From: Pseudodonghicola flavimaris
GTDB taxonomy: Bacteria > Pseudomonadota > Alphaproteobacteria > Rhodobacterales > Rhodobacteraceae
Reading direction: 5' to 3'
Assembly: GCF_030164425.1 (NCBI RefSeq)
Contig: NZ_JASNJD010000006.1
Coordinates: 62,001 to 126,000, forward strand
DNA: 64,000 nt
The position numbers and the translations under genes are program-made. Shown here piece by piece: positions 56,110 to 64,000 of this stretch. The notes below the pieces were generated by a model. That model was given only the letters and a program-made list of their open reading frames with translations. It did no database searches and was not told the origin of the DNA. Position 1 is the stretch's first letter, and each line of letters opens with the position of its first letter.

Positions 56110-56631
56110 TCACTCCTTCACAATCGGGGGGGCGGAGAAGATCGTTTCACGGGCCAGGAACATCTCCCGGATGAAACCGACCGCCAGCAGGAACAGCGCC
56201 AGGGGCGCCTGCCACTGCACGTACCATTCCGGGAAAATCAGTTCGCCGAAGATCAGCTCGTTGCGTTGCAGCGACGTGGTGAAGTTGATCCAGGCGTAGT
56301 AGGACAGAACCAGACAGACGGCGACGCAGATCGCCAGCGTGAGCAGTTCCAGCATGTAATGGGCCACCGGCGGCAGCCGCTCGGGCAGCACCAGAACCCG
56401 CACATGCGCCTTCTTGTACAGCACCCACGGCGCCGACAGCAGGGTCATCGCATAGAGCGCATTCTCGGCGAAATCGACGATCCCGAGGGTCGAGCCAAAG
56501 CCGAGGCTGCGCGAGAAGACCTCGTAGGTGATCCACCCGGTGATGATCATGAACAATCCGATCGAGAACATCGCCAGGAGGTTGATGAGACCGACATAGC
56601 CGGTCTCACACAATTTCAGCACTTGCTTCAT
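56110..56631 (-). CDS. dctQ: TRAP transporter small permease DctQ
   Basis: A 173-aa protein with four membrane helices (INLLAMFSIGLFMIITGWI, YEVFSRSLGFG, HYMLELLTLAICVAVCL) typical of DctQ. The start ATG of MKQVLKLCETGY is chosen; the frame upstream overlaps the dctP end. Works with DctM. Confidence 0.9.
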   Translation of the reverse strand: MKQVLKLCETGYVGLINLLAMFSIGLFMIITGWITYEVFSRSLGFGSTLGIVDFAENALYAMTLLSAPWVLYKKAHVRVLVLPERLPPVAHYMLELLTLAICVAVCLVLSYYAWINFTTSLQRNELIFGELIFPEWYVQWQAPLALFLLAVGFIREMFLARETIFSAPPIVKE

Positions 56632-56665
56632 TTCGAAAGTCCCACCCGCAAGGGGGCTGCTCCGG

Positions 56666-57628
56666 TCACTTCTGGAACAGCGCGCGCAGTTTGGCGGTGC
56701 CTTCCGCGTCGATCTTGGCCATCTCGCCCCAATAGATGTCGGCGGCCTGCTTCGGCAGATCCGGACCCGCATCGAAGGAGACGATCCCGGCGTCGGCCTG
56801 GATCTTCAGGTTCATCTCGTTCTTGTCGGCGTTGAAGGCCGGCATCTCGGCGTCGAGCCAGGCGGCCGCGTCTTCCAGAACCTTGCGCTCCTCGTCGGTC
56901 AGGCCTTCCCAGACCTTCTCGTTGACCAGGATGTTGATGGTCACGTTGTAGAAGCCCGGATCGACGCGGGTCTTGATGAATTTCTCCCAGCCGAGGTCAT
57001 GCACCCCCCAGAGCGGCCAGCCGACACCGTTGACCACGCCCCGTTCCAGCGCGGTGTAGGTTTCCGAGGCGGAGGTGCTGGTCGAGCTGATGCCGAGCGA
57101 GCTGAAGAAGGCGTTGTAGATCGGCGAGCCGCGCAGGCGCAGGCCCTTCAGATCCTCGAGCGAGCTGATTTCCTTGTCGGCGTAGATGTGGAACGGCACA
57201 CCGTCGCCATAGGTCGTCAGGATATAGGCGCCCAGCTGTTCCTTGGTCATCTCGCGCATATAGTCGTAAGCGCCATTTGCCTTCTGCTCGGCCACGGTCA
57301 TGTCCGAGATATCCTGCGCGTTGCCCAGCGGCACCTGCTGCTTATAGAGCCCCGGCGGCAGCGTTGCCATGTCCAGCAACCCGGTGCGCAGCGCGTTCGA
57401 CTGCTCCGGCCCGGGGATCGCATCCGGCCCCACCAGATTGATCTGCAGCACGCCCTTGCCGACCTCGTTGACATGGTCGACAAACATCACCGTGGGTTCG
57501 GCGAAGACCAGCTGGGTCGGCAGCCAGATGGCCATGCGCATGGTCTTTTCGGCGCTGGCAGCAACCGGTGCGAGCGTCGCCGCCGACAGCGCCAGGGCCG
57601 CTGCGAATGCGGATGCTTTGGAAAACAT
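56666..57628 (-). CDS. dctP: TRAP transporter substrate-binding protein DctP
   Basis: A 320-aa periplasmic binding protein with signal peptide (MFSKASAFAAALALSAATLA, cleaved after ASA). Family marks are the YTALERGVVNGVGWPLWGVH ligand loop and LRLRGSPIYNAFFSSLG (Arg for carboxylate binding). Suggests transport of an organic acid. Start after GGAGG; a promoter TTGTTT-17-CATGAT lies at 57683-57711. Confidence 0.92.
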   Translation of the reverse strand: MFSKASAFAAALALSAATLAPVAASAEKTMRMAIWLPTQLVFAEPTVMFVDHVNEVGKGVLQINLVGPDAIPGPEQSNALRTGLLDMATLPPGLYKQQVPLGNAQDISDMTVAEQKANGAYDYMREMTKEQLGAYILTTYGDGVPFHIYADKEISSLEDLKGLRLRGSPIYNAFFSSLGISSTSTSASETYTALERGVVNGVGWPLWGVHDLGWEKFIKTRVDPGFYNVTINILVNEKVWEGLTDEERKVLEDAAAWLDAEMPAFNADKNEMNLKIQADAGIVSFDAGPDLPKQAADIYWGEMAKIDAEGTAKLRALFQK

Positions 57629-57682
57629 GAGTTACCTCCGTCTGTGTTGGTATCTTGTTCGTTTTGTCGTTGCAGCGAGGCT

Positions 57683-57711
57683 ATCATGGCAATATTTCGC
57701 ATGTAAAACAA
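57683..57711 (-). promoter_or_regulatory. Candidate dctPQM promoter
   Basis: Minus strand TTGTTT (57706-57711), 17-nt spacer, CATGAT (57683-57688), 55 bp upstream of the dctP ATG. Confidence 0.45.
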
Positions 57712-58398
57712 AATTCGCCGCGGGCTCGCTGCGCCCTTTGGCTCAAGGCTGTGCCGGGGTCGTTCCGAGCCCCGACAGTCCCGCCTTACATGAAAAGTGA
57801 ATTTTCACAGAACTCCAATGGGTTTCCGATACGGCCTGCCCTGACCTTCTGAAAATCACCAAATTCGCTTAAAAACAGGGCATATTCACCGGGCGATACG
57901 CCATCTGAGCCTCAAAACCGCCGCGCGTCAAAACATGATTTTTCACGCAAAACGGCCAACCCCGAGTCGCTTCAGGTGCTCCGGAATGTCGCATCCGGCA
58001 ATGCACAAATATCGGGCATCCAACTATTACGTGCAGTATCGCCCAGGACTCCCGGGGAAAACCGGTCCTTTCCGTATGCCGCGAGGGGGCTGTGAATATA
58101 CATGATAATGCATACTGACATGGCCAGCCGATGGATCCGGCCGGAACCGGCCGAGAATCGGCCCGCTCCCGGCCCCGGGCGGTGGAACCGACCCGCAGCC
58201 AGCCCGGCAATCTGTATCGGCGCACCCAATAATCGGGCAACCGGACGCCCTGAGGCAAAAAATCCACCGAATGTTTGCGCTCGGGCGCGTTCTCGGTTTT
58301 TCTCCCCCCGCGCCGGGTGGCACAGCACGCACAGCAGCAGCCGCACCCGCGGCAGCGATCTGCCGGCTGCCACCTGAGAAATCGAAAGGAAGCACGTG
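57712..58398. other. Divergent control region between dctP and the amidase gene
   Basis: About 690 bp with no gene I can support. Words built on TGAAAA/TTTTCA recur: TGAAAAGTGAATTTTCA at 57790-57806 (inverted pair), CTGAAAATC at 57849-57857 and GATTTTTCACGC at 57937-57948. An A+T-rich patch (57.7-57.96 and 58.09-58.12 kb) could hold the amidase promoter. Short frames here are shadows. Confidence 0.35.
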
Positions 58399-59874
58399 AT
58401 GCCCACAGTAATGAGCTGGGATGAATGGTATTCGCACGACGGCCTGGGCCTGGCCGAGCTGATCCGCAGCGGCAAGGTGACCGCCGCGGAGCTGGCCGAG
58501 CAGGCCACCGCCGCCGTCGCCAAGGTCAACCCCGAGATCGACGGTGTTCTCGAGATCTTCGAGGACACGGTGAAGGACCCCTTCGCCGAAGGCACCAACC
58601 CCGAGGGCATCTTCGCCGGCCTGCCGTTTCTGGTGAAGGACACCGGCTGCACCACCATGAAGGGGCGGCTGCAGGAAATGGGCTCGATGATGCTGCAGGG
58701 CAACCGTGCCGCCGCAGACGGGTTTCTGACCACCCAGTTCCGCAAGGCCGGGCTGAACCTGATCGGCCGCACCACGGCGCCGGAATTCGCCACCTGCAGC
58801 TCCTGTGAAAACCCGGCGCTGCACACCACCAGGAACCCCTGGGATACCGAGTTCACCAGCTGCGGCTCCTCCGCCGGCTCGGCGGTCATGGTCGGCGCCG
58901 GCGCCGTGCCGATGGCCAGCGGTTCGGACGGCGGCGGCTCGCTGCGTATCCCGGCCGGGGTGAACGGCGCGATCTCGATCAAGACGTCGCGCGGGGTGTT
59001 CTCGCAGGCGCCCTTCGCCTCCGACTTCAGCTCGGTCGTTTCGACCCAGGGCGCGCTGACCCGGACGGTGCGCGACAGCGCCGCCTTCGTCGATGCCTGC
59101 CGCGGTGGTGCCCCGGGCGAATTCATGCCCTACTGGTTCCCGGACGAACCCTATCTGGAGCTGATCAAACGCGATCCGAAACCGCTGAAGATCGCGGTAT
59201 CGCACGAATGGGGTCCCTACAAGGCCGATCCGGAAATCGCCGCCGATCTCGAGCGCGTCGCCCAGCAGTTCGCCGCTCTCGGCCACCATGTGGAATGGAA
59301 GGTGCCCGAGGTCGATTTCCAGCTGTCCTACGAAGCGCAGACCGCCTGCTATATCACCAACTTCGCGCAGACCGTGAACAACCTGCTGATCCCGCGCGGC
59401 TACGACCGTCCGCCGGAGGGGCTGATCGAACCGATCAACATCAAGATCTGGGAAGCAGGCATCAACGGCAGCTACACAGATCGCGCCAACATGCAGCTGG
59501 CTTTCAACACCGTGTCGCGCCAGTTGGGCAACTTCTTCGAGGACTGGGATATCATCCTGACCCCGATCATCGCCCATCCGACACCGCGGCTGGACACCCA
59601 GGAATATCTGACCTCCTCCGACAACCCCTCGGTGATGGACTGGTTCGAAAACCTCTGGGCCTTCTTCGCCTTCACCCCGATCTGCAACCTCGCCGGCACG
59701 CCGGGCATCTCGCTGCCGATGGGCCGGCTGCCGAACGGCCTGCCGCTGGGGATGCATGCGACCACCAAACAGGGCAACGACGGGTTGCTGCTGCAGCTGG
59801 CCGCCCAGGTCGAACGCTCGCTGAACGGCGATTGGTTCGACGGTCGCAAACCGCAGGTCCATATCACCAACTGA
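58399..59874 (+). CDS. Amidase (amidase-signature family)
   Basis: Hydrolyses a C-N amide bond with a Ser-cisSer-Lys triad. The 491-aa protein starts at the ATG after AAAGGAAGCACGTG (the GTG just before is an alternative). Triad candidates are Lys80 in LVKDTGC, the cis-serine in TSCGSSAGS (about 157-158) and the nucleophile Ser181 in DGGGSLRIPAG. Divergent from the TRAP operon; may release the acid that the transporter and dioxygenase deal with. Confidence 0.9.
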   Translation: MPTVMSWDEWYSHDGLGLAELIRSGKVTAAELAEQATAAVAKVNPEIDGVLEIFEDTVKDPFAEGTNPEGIFAGLPFLVKDTGCTTMKGRLQEMGSMMLQGNRAAADGFLTTQFRKAGLNLIGRTTAPEFATCSSCENPALHTTRNPWDTEFTSCGSSAGSAVMVGAGAVPMASGSDGGGSLRIPAGVNGAISIKTSRGVFSQAPFASDFSSVVSTQGALTRTVRDSAAFVDACRGGAPGEFMPYWFPDEPYLELIKRDPKPLKIAVSHEWGPYKADPEIAADLERVAQQFAALGHHVEWKVPEVDFQLSYEAQTACYITNFAQTVNNLLIPRGYDRPPEGLIEPINIKIWEAGINGSYTDRANMQLAFNTVSRQLGNFFEDWDIILTPIIAHPTPRLDTQEYLTSSDNPSVMDWFENLWAFFAFTPICNLAGTPGISLPMGRLPNGLPLGMHATTKQGNDGLLLQLAAQVERSLNGDWFDGRKPQVHITN

Positions 59875-59968
59875 CCCGTCACGACCGGGCCGCAGGCGGC
59901 CCGGCCATTCCCGCGCATCGCTTCACAGCGGTGCGCGTTTCTCGTTCCGACGCTGCCGCGACCCCAGC

Positions 59969-61009
59969 TCAGGAGGCCGTGCGCGGCGCGTAGAGCACCA
60001 CCGACATCCCCGGCGCCAGATCGCCGGCGCCCGGCTGATCCGGGTCGATCTCGATCCGCACAGGCAGGCGCTGCGCGATCTTGGTGAAATTGCCGGTGGC
60101 GGTGGAATTGCCCAGCACACTGAATTCCGAGGCCGTCGCCGGCGAAAACTCGGCGATATGGCCGGCAAAGGCCCGGTCGTGCCGCGCGTCGACGGTGAAG
60201 GTCACCGGCTGGCCCGGATGCAGATCGGCCAGTTCGGTCTCCTTCACATTGGCGATCACCCAGACCTGCGGCGGCACCAGCGACACCAGCGCGGTGCCGG
60301 CGCTGACATATTGCCCGGGCCGCACCCCGATCTGACCCAGCCGCCCGTCCACCGGCGCCCGGATCACCCGGCGGTCCAGATCGATACCGGCCAGCGCCAC
60401 CGCCGCCTGGGCACTGGCGATCTGGGCGTTCAGCGTCTCGGTCTGCACCTTGGCGGAGACCACGGATTCGCGCGCCACATCGACATTGCTCTGCGCCTGG
60501 GTCAGCGCCGCCTCGGCCTGGCGCAGCGCCAGGTCGGCCTCTTCGACATTGCTGGTGGTAACGACGCCCTTGTCCTGCAGCTTGTGCAGCCGGGTCCAGG
60601 ACGCGCGCGAGGTGTCGAGCGCCGCCTGCGCCGCCTGCGCCGTCGCCTGACGCGCGGCCAGCGTCGCCTGGGCCGAGCGGATCGCCTGGGTATTCGCCTT
60701 CAGCGCCGACTGTGCGGCATCGAGCTGCGCGGTCGCCTGGGCCAGCGCCTCGCGCGCGCTGCGGTCATCCAGCCGGACCAGAACGTCGCCGCGTTTCACG
60801 GTGGCAAAATCCTGCATCGGCACCTCGGTCACCTCGCCGGCGGCCTGGGCGGAAATCGTGGTGACACTGCCCCGGACATAGGCGTTGGAGGTGCGGATTT
60901 CGCCGCCGTCGAACGGCGGCAGGTGCCAGGCCCAGAGCACGAGGCCAATGCCCAGCACACCGATCAGCGCGATCAGGACGGTGGGGATATGATGTTTCAG
61001 GACGTTCAT
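59969..61009 (-). CDS. HlyD/EmrA-family membrane fusion protein
   Basis: A 346-aa periplasmic adaptor with one N-terminal membrane helix (IPTVLIALIGVLGIGLVLWA), a lipoyl/barrel-sandwich part (NAYVRGSVTTISAQAAGEVT) and an alpha-hairpin coiled coil. It connects the EmrB pump to an outer-membrane channel. Follows emrB by 27 nt. Confidence 0.9.
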   Translation of the reverse strand: MNVLKHHIPTVLIALIGVLGIGLVLWAWHLPPFDGGEIRTSNAYVRGSVTTISAQAAGEVTEVPMQDFATVKRGDVLVRLDDRSAREALAQATAQLDAAQSALKANTQAIRSAQATLAARQATAQAAQAALDTSRASWTRLHKLQDKGVVTTSNVEEADLALRQAEAALTQAQSNVDVARESVVSAKVQTETLNAQIASAQAAVALAGIDLDRRVIRAPVDGRLGQIGVRPGQYVSAGTALVSLVPPQVWVIANVKETELADLHPGQPVTFTVDARHDRAFAGHIAEFSPATASEFSVLGNSTATGNFTKIAQRLPVRIEIDPDQPGAGDLAPGMSVVLYAPRTAS

Positions 61010-61036
61010 GACTTAACCCTCAGGGCGGCGGTGGCC

Positions 61037-62647
61037 CTATTGCGCCACGGCGGCCGCAGCCGTCATCCGCGCGCGCAGCGTGTTCAGAAGAAGATGGCCG
61101 AGCAGCGCCGCCAGCGCGGCCAGCGCCAGGGCGGAGATCAGCGTGAAGACGTCGTTATAGGCGGCCACGGTGGCCTCCCGCGTGACGGTGGCGGCAAGCT
61201 GGGCGGCGGCCTGGGCCTTCAGGGTGCCCGCGTCAGTCAGCCGTGCCGACAGCTGCCGCATGGTCGCGGCGATCTGCGCCGTCACCAGCGGATCGCCGGC
61301 GGCCAGCTGCGCCTTGATCCAGCCCGCGTGCGCCGTGGCCCGCGCGGCGGTGAAGGTCTGGAACAGCCCCGATCCGATGGTGCCGCCCAGCACCTGGCTG
61401 GACAGAAAGACGATGATGAAGCTCAGCAGATACTGCGGCCCCTTGCGCATCGCCGCCGCCAGCCCCGTCGCCATCGCCGAGGGCAGGAACAAAAGCGAGG
61501 CGAAGCCGATCAGGCTCTGGCTCAGCATCATGTCGCGCGGCGCCACCTGGCTGTTGGCATGGGCATCCATCCCCGCCCCCGCCGCGATCAGCAGCAGCGC
61601 CCCGATATGGATATAGGGCACCCGGTCCAACCGCAGCACCAGCGCACAGGCCACGCCACCGGCGAAGGTCGCCAGCGTGATCGCCCAGTAGAGCGGCGCG
61701 GTCTGCTCCTGCGCGAACCCCAGGGTGCGAAACAGCCCCGGCGCCCCGGCGCTCTGTTCCGACAGGATGATCCGGAAGATCAGTAGCGCCGCGGTCAGAT
61801 GCAGCATCGCGGGCGAGGTCAGCCAGCGCACGTCCAGCAGCGGTGCCTTGCGGTGCAGCTCGATCACCAGCGCCAGCACCAGCGCGGCGATGCTGGCGGC
61901 CAGCAGACCGCCCAGCCACGGGGCCTGCAGCCACCAATAGGTGGCACCGGTGGTGAAACAGGCGACCAGCCCGCCGAAGGCCGCGGCGATCAGTGCGAAG
62001 CTCGTCAGATCTAGGCTGCGGATCACCTTCATCGTCGGGGCGCTGACCAGGGGCAGACGGTAGACCAGAAACAGGCAGATCATCGACATGCCCAGTTTCA
62101 GCATCAGCACATTGGTCCAGCTGCCATCGGTCTGCAGCAGCGGGTTGATCGCCCGCGCCAGCGGCGGCCCGAGCGAGATCATCGTCAGCGCCAGCGGCAG
62201 GCCGACGGTCAGCTTCCGCTCCGGCGGCAACGGTTCCAGCATATAGAGAAAGGCCAGCGTCGAGAGCGGCGCCGCAGAGATGCCCGACAGCAGCTCGGTC
62301 ACCAGGGCAGAGCGCAGATCGCTGGCCAGCAGGCTCAGCAGCGCCACCGCGACATAGACCAGGATGGAGATCTCGGCGAAGCGGCGCAGGCCGAACTGCA
62401 CCCGGATCTTGATCAGCATCAGCGGCAGAACCGCGCGCGGCGCCATGAAGGCCACCATCAGCCACAGGGTCTCGGACTGGGTCGCACCGATCTCTCCGCC
62501 CAAAGTGGTGAGATTGGCCGAGAGAAACCCCTGCCCCAGCGATTGCGATAGCGCGATAAACACCGAGGCGAACATATAAGCGGCCGCCAGATGCGGTGGC
62601 TTCGGCACGAAGGGCGGCCGCGACGGCGCCGCAGCGGGCTCAGACAT
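61037..62647 (-). CDS. EmrB/QacA-type drug efflux transporter (MFS, DHA2)
   Basis: A 536-aa MFS transporter with about 14 helices, started at MSEPAAAPSRPP (overlap of 8 nt with the MarR gene). DHA2 traits are GQGFLSANLTTLGGEIGATQ near the first helix and MSEP...SQVLGGTIGSGLFQTFT late in the protein. Expected to export hydrophobic drugs or toxic acids with the EmrA-like adaptor. Confidence 0.9.
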   Translation of the reverse strand: MSEPAAAPSRPPFVPKPPHLAAAYMFASVFIALSQSLGQGFLSANLTTLGGEIGATQSETLWLMVAFMAPRAVLPLMLIKIRVQFGLRRFAEISILVYVAVALLSLLASDLRSALVTELLSGISAAPLSTLAFLYMLEPLPPERKLTVGLPLALTMISLGPPLARAINPLLQTDGSWTNVLMLKLGMSMICLFLVYRLPLVSAPTMKVIRSLDLTSFALIAAAFGGLVACFTTGATYWWLQAPWLGGLLAASIAALVLALVIELHRKAPLLDVRWLTSPAMLHLTAALLIFRIILSEQSAGAPGLFRTLGFAQEQTAPLYWAITLATFAGGVACALVLRLDRVPYIHIGALLLIAAGAGMDAHANSQVAPRDMMLSQSLIGFASLLFLPSAMATGLAAAMRKGPQYLLSFIIVFLSSQVLGGTIGSGLFQTFTAARATAHAGWIKAQLAAGDPLVTAQIAATMRQLSARLTDAGTLKAQAAAQLAATVTREATVAAYNDVFTLISALALAALAALLGHLLLNTLRARMTAAAAVAQ

Positions 62648-63092
62648 CGCCGTCCCTCCGGTCGATGTTCTGCTGAATCCGCCGCAGTGTCGCCAGCGCC
62701 TGGGCCAGCTCTTCCGGCGGAATGTCCTGATAGGCATCGCGCCGCAGATCACCGATAAAGCCAAGCAGCTCGGCTGCCTGCGCCCGCGCCTCCGGCGTCA
62801 GGAACAGCCTCCGGACGCGCTTGTCCGTCGGATCGCTGCGGCGCTCGATCAGGCCGGATTGCTCCAGCTGGTCCAGCGTCCGGTTCATCGGTGGCGTGCG
62901 GATGTCCAGCATCTCCGCCAGCTCGGCCTGGGTCAGACCTTCGTTCTCGGCGATATGCAGCAACGCCTGCGCGCGGGCATAGGTCAGCCCCATCACAGCG
63001 GCGCCCGCATCGAACCGTTTGCGGATGCCCCGCACCAGTCCGATCACCTCTCGCAGAAAGACATTGTAGACAGGTTCCATCGCGCCACACAT
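62640..63092 (-). CDS. MarR-family repressor of the efflux operon
   Basis: A 150-aa winged-helix protein: AQALLHIAENEGLTQAELAE, MLDIRTPPMNRTLDQLEQSG and the wing ERRSDPTDKRVRRLFLT. I use the ATG at 63092, which has AAGG 6 nt upstream; another ATG lies 4 codons in. The ribosome site is inside the palindrome at 63097-63123, a strong sign of autorepression. Confidence 0.88.
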   Translation of the reverse strand: MCGAMEPVYNVFLREVIGLVRGIRKRFDAGAAVMGLTYARAQALLHIAENEGLTQAELAEMLDIRTPPMNRTLDQLEQSGLIERRSDPTDKRVRRLFLTPEARAQAAELLGFIGDLRRDAYQDIPPEELAQALATLRRIQQNIDRRDGDV

Positions 63093-63096
63093 TTCA

Positions 63097-63123
63097 TTAC
63101 CTTGATAACGATTATCTAGGTAA
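63097..63123. promoter_or_regulatory. MarR operator overlapping the ribosome binding site
   Basis: A 27-bp palindrome: outer arms TTACCT and AGGTAA, inner arms GATAA and TTATC, centred on CGA. It ends 4 nt before the MarR start codon and includes its AAGG ribosome site. Very likely the site where the repressor shuts off its own operon. Confidence 0.75.
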
Positions 63124-63281
63124 CATTATTCGATCGCACGTCAAGGGGGCAGAGCAGAGGAAATTCCGCCCTCACGGGATTGAGAGCGGCAGACCTGCAG
63201 GCCCCGCCCCGGCAAGGGACGGAGTGTCGGACGCGTCCGAAAGGAGAAAGCACCCCGAGAGTCGCCCTGCGCGTCGAAGAG

Positions 63282-64000
63282 CTATTCCGGCGTTCCGGTG
63301 AAAGCGAGGTTCTCGGCCATCTGCTCATCCAGCTCCAGCAGGCGGCGGCGGGCGCGGATGTGCGACCGTTCCGCCCGGCGCTGCGCATCCGACAGCGCCG
63401 ACAGCGTCGCCGGCCCGCCCAGCCGCGCCATGAAACGGCCATAGCGACCACCGAATTCGGCCAGCAGGGAATCCTCGGCCGACAGGATCGCCTCGGTGCT
63501 GCCGGGGTCGCCCTGACGGCCGGCGCGGCCCGCCAGCTGTCGGTCGATGCGGCTGGCGCTGTGGCGCTCGGTCATGATCACGTGCAACCCCCCCGCCGCG
63601 CGCGCCGCCTCGTCCAGCAGGATATCGGTGCCGCGCCCGGCCATATTGGTGGCGACGGTCACCGCCCCGGCCCGGCCCGCCGCGGCGATCACGGCGGCCT
63701 CGTCCGCGTCCTGGGCCGCACTCAGCACCCGATGCGCCACCCCCAACGCGGTCAGCGCGGCGCTCGCCGCCTCGGAGGCGGCGACGGTGCGCGTACCGAT
63801 CAGCACCGGCCGACCCTGGGCCGAGAGCGCCCTGGCCCGCGCCGCGACACGCGCCCATTTAGCCGCCGCCCGAACCGACACCCGGGGCCGCCAGGTCCGG
63901 CGCCGGGGCGGCTTATGGGTGGGGATGCGGACGACCGGCAGATCGTAGACCGACCAGAATTCATCCGCCGCCTCGGTCGCCGTCCCGGTCATGCCGCCCA
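63282..64000 (-). CDS. SecA-like ATPase, C-terminal part (cut by window edge)
   Basis: At least 239 residues, running off the right edge. It has the SecA second-motor-domain motifs [17 protein letters not shown] and [19 protein letters not shown] and the linker [13 protein letters not shown], and ends shortly after a helical domain ([20 protein letters not shown]). It lacks the zinc-binding SecB tail of housekeeping SecA, so it is an accessory SecA-type protein, perhaps for a dedicated export system. Confidence 0.8.
   Translation of the reverse strand, partial: GGMTGTATEAADEFWSVYDLPVVRIPTHKPPRRRTWRPRVSVRAAAKWARVAARARALSAQGRPVLIGTRTVAASEAASAALTALGVAHRVLSAAQDADEAAVIAAAGRAGAVTVATNMAGRGTDILLDEAARAAGGLHVIMTERHSASRIDRQLAGRAGRQGDPGSTEAILSAEDSLLAEFGGRYGRFMARLGGPATLSALSDAQRRAERSHIRARRRLLELDEQMAENLAFTGTPE

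Noticed and set aside
58027-59862. Minus-strand frame of 611 codons opposite the amidase
   Set aside because: Antisense shadow of the amidase, whose catalytic motifs are all on the plus strand.

Overview
The window (about 65% G+C apart from one A+T-rich islet) looks like a chromosomal segment of a Rhodobacteraceae/Roseobacter-type alphaproteobacterium. The evidence is the full rhodobacteral dcw cell-division cluster, two tandem DUF2484 genes beside it, an LdtR-type MarR regulator, alphaproteobacterial LexA and MraZ boxes, and an array of 'cuckoo'/CcsR-type small RNAs behind a DUF1127 gene, an arrangement described in Rhodobacter sphaeroides.

Positions 1-21,900 hold the dcw cluster, all on the minus strand, read from right to left: a long mraZ leader with a strong terminator hairpin (the position of the R. 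sphaeroides sRNA UpsM), then mraZ, rsmH, ftsL, ftsI, murE, murF, mraY, murD, ftsW, murG, murC, murB, ddl, ftsQ and ftsA; ftsZ would lie off the left edge. Most junctions overlap by 4 nt or are only a few nt apart. Two insertions break the order: a plus-strand BaiN/HI0933-type flavoprotein plus an unknown membrane protein between ftsW and murD, and an APC permease with two DUF2484 genes between murC and murB.

Positions 22,400-24,100 are a regulatory RNA hotspot. A DUF1127 (CcaF1-like) gene is followed by five twin-hairpin sRNA units, ten loops in all, each loop carrying CUCCUCCUCCC, and ending in an intrinsic terminator. Converging on it from the other side is a cobalamin riboswitch driving a small protein I cannot identify.

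Positions 24,100-29,000: an SOS-box-controlled uvrD, then an A+T-rich two-gene islet (YaaC-like protein plus unknown 129-aa protein) placed directly behind thyX. Positions 29,200-31,700: a surface lipoprotein with its Slam-type outer-membrane translocon (type XI secretion pair). Positions 31,700-37,800: gloA, a DUF1194 vWA protein, ldtR, sdhE, an XRE regulator, an aspartate aminotransferase and conserved hypotheticals. Positions 37,900-42,400: hisB, hisH, hisA, hisF, hisE with two unrelated genes between them. Positions 42,400-47,900: a MarR/FUSC exporter pair, CoA-binding and YHS proteins, a zinc-ribbon protein, rlmB, tRNA-Tyr and a LysR regulator.

Positions 48,000-59,900: a yeiH/LysR pair and then a catabolic block (EthD-like protein, Rieske dioxygenase alpha and beta, a tartrate-dehydratase-like enolase-superfamily enzyme, a VOC protein, a DctPQM TRAP transporter and a divergent amidase) that looks like uptake and oxidation of an unidentified organic acid or amide. 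Positions 59,900-64,000: a MarR/EmrB/EmrA-type efflux operon with a palindromic operator, and the C-terminal part of a SecA-like ATPase cut by the window edge. A dispersed intergenic repeat occurs four times in the same orientation (13.6, 36.1, 41.1 and 47.9 kb).
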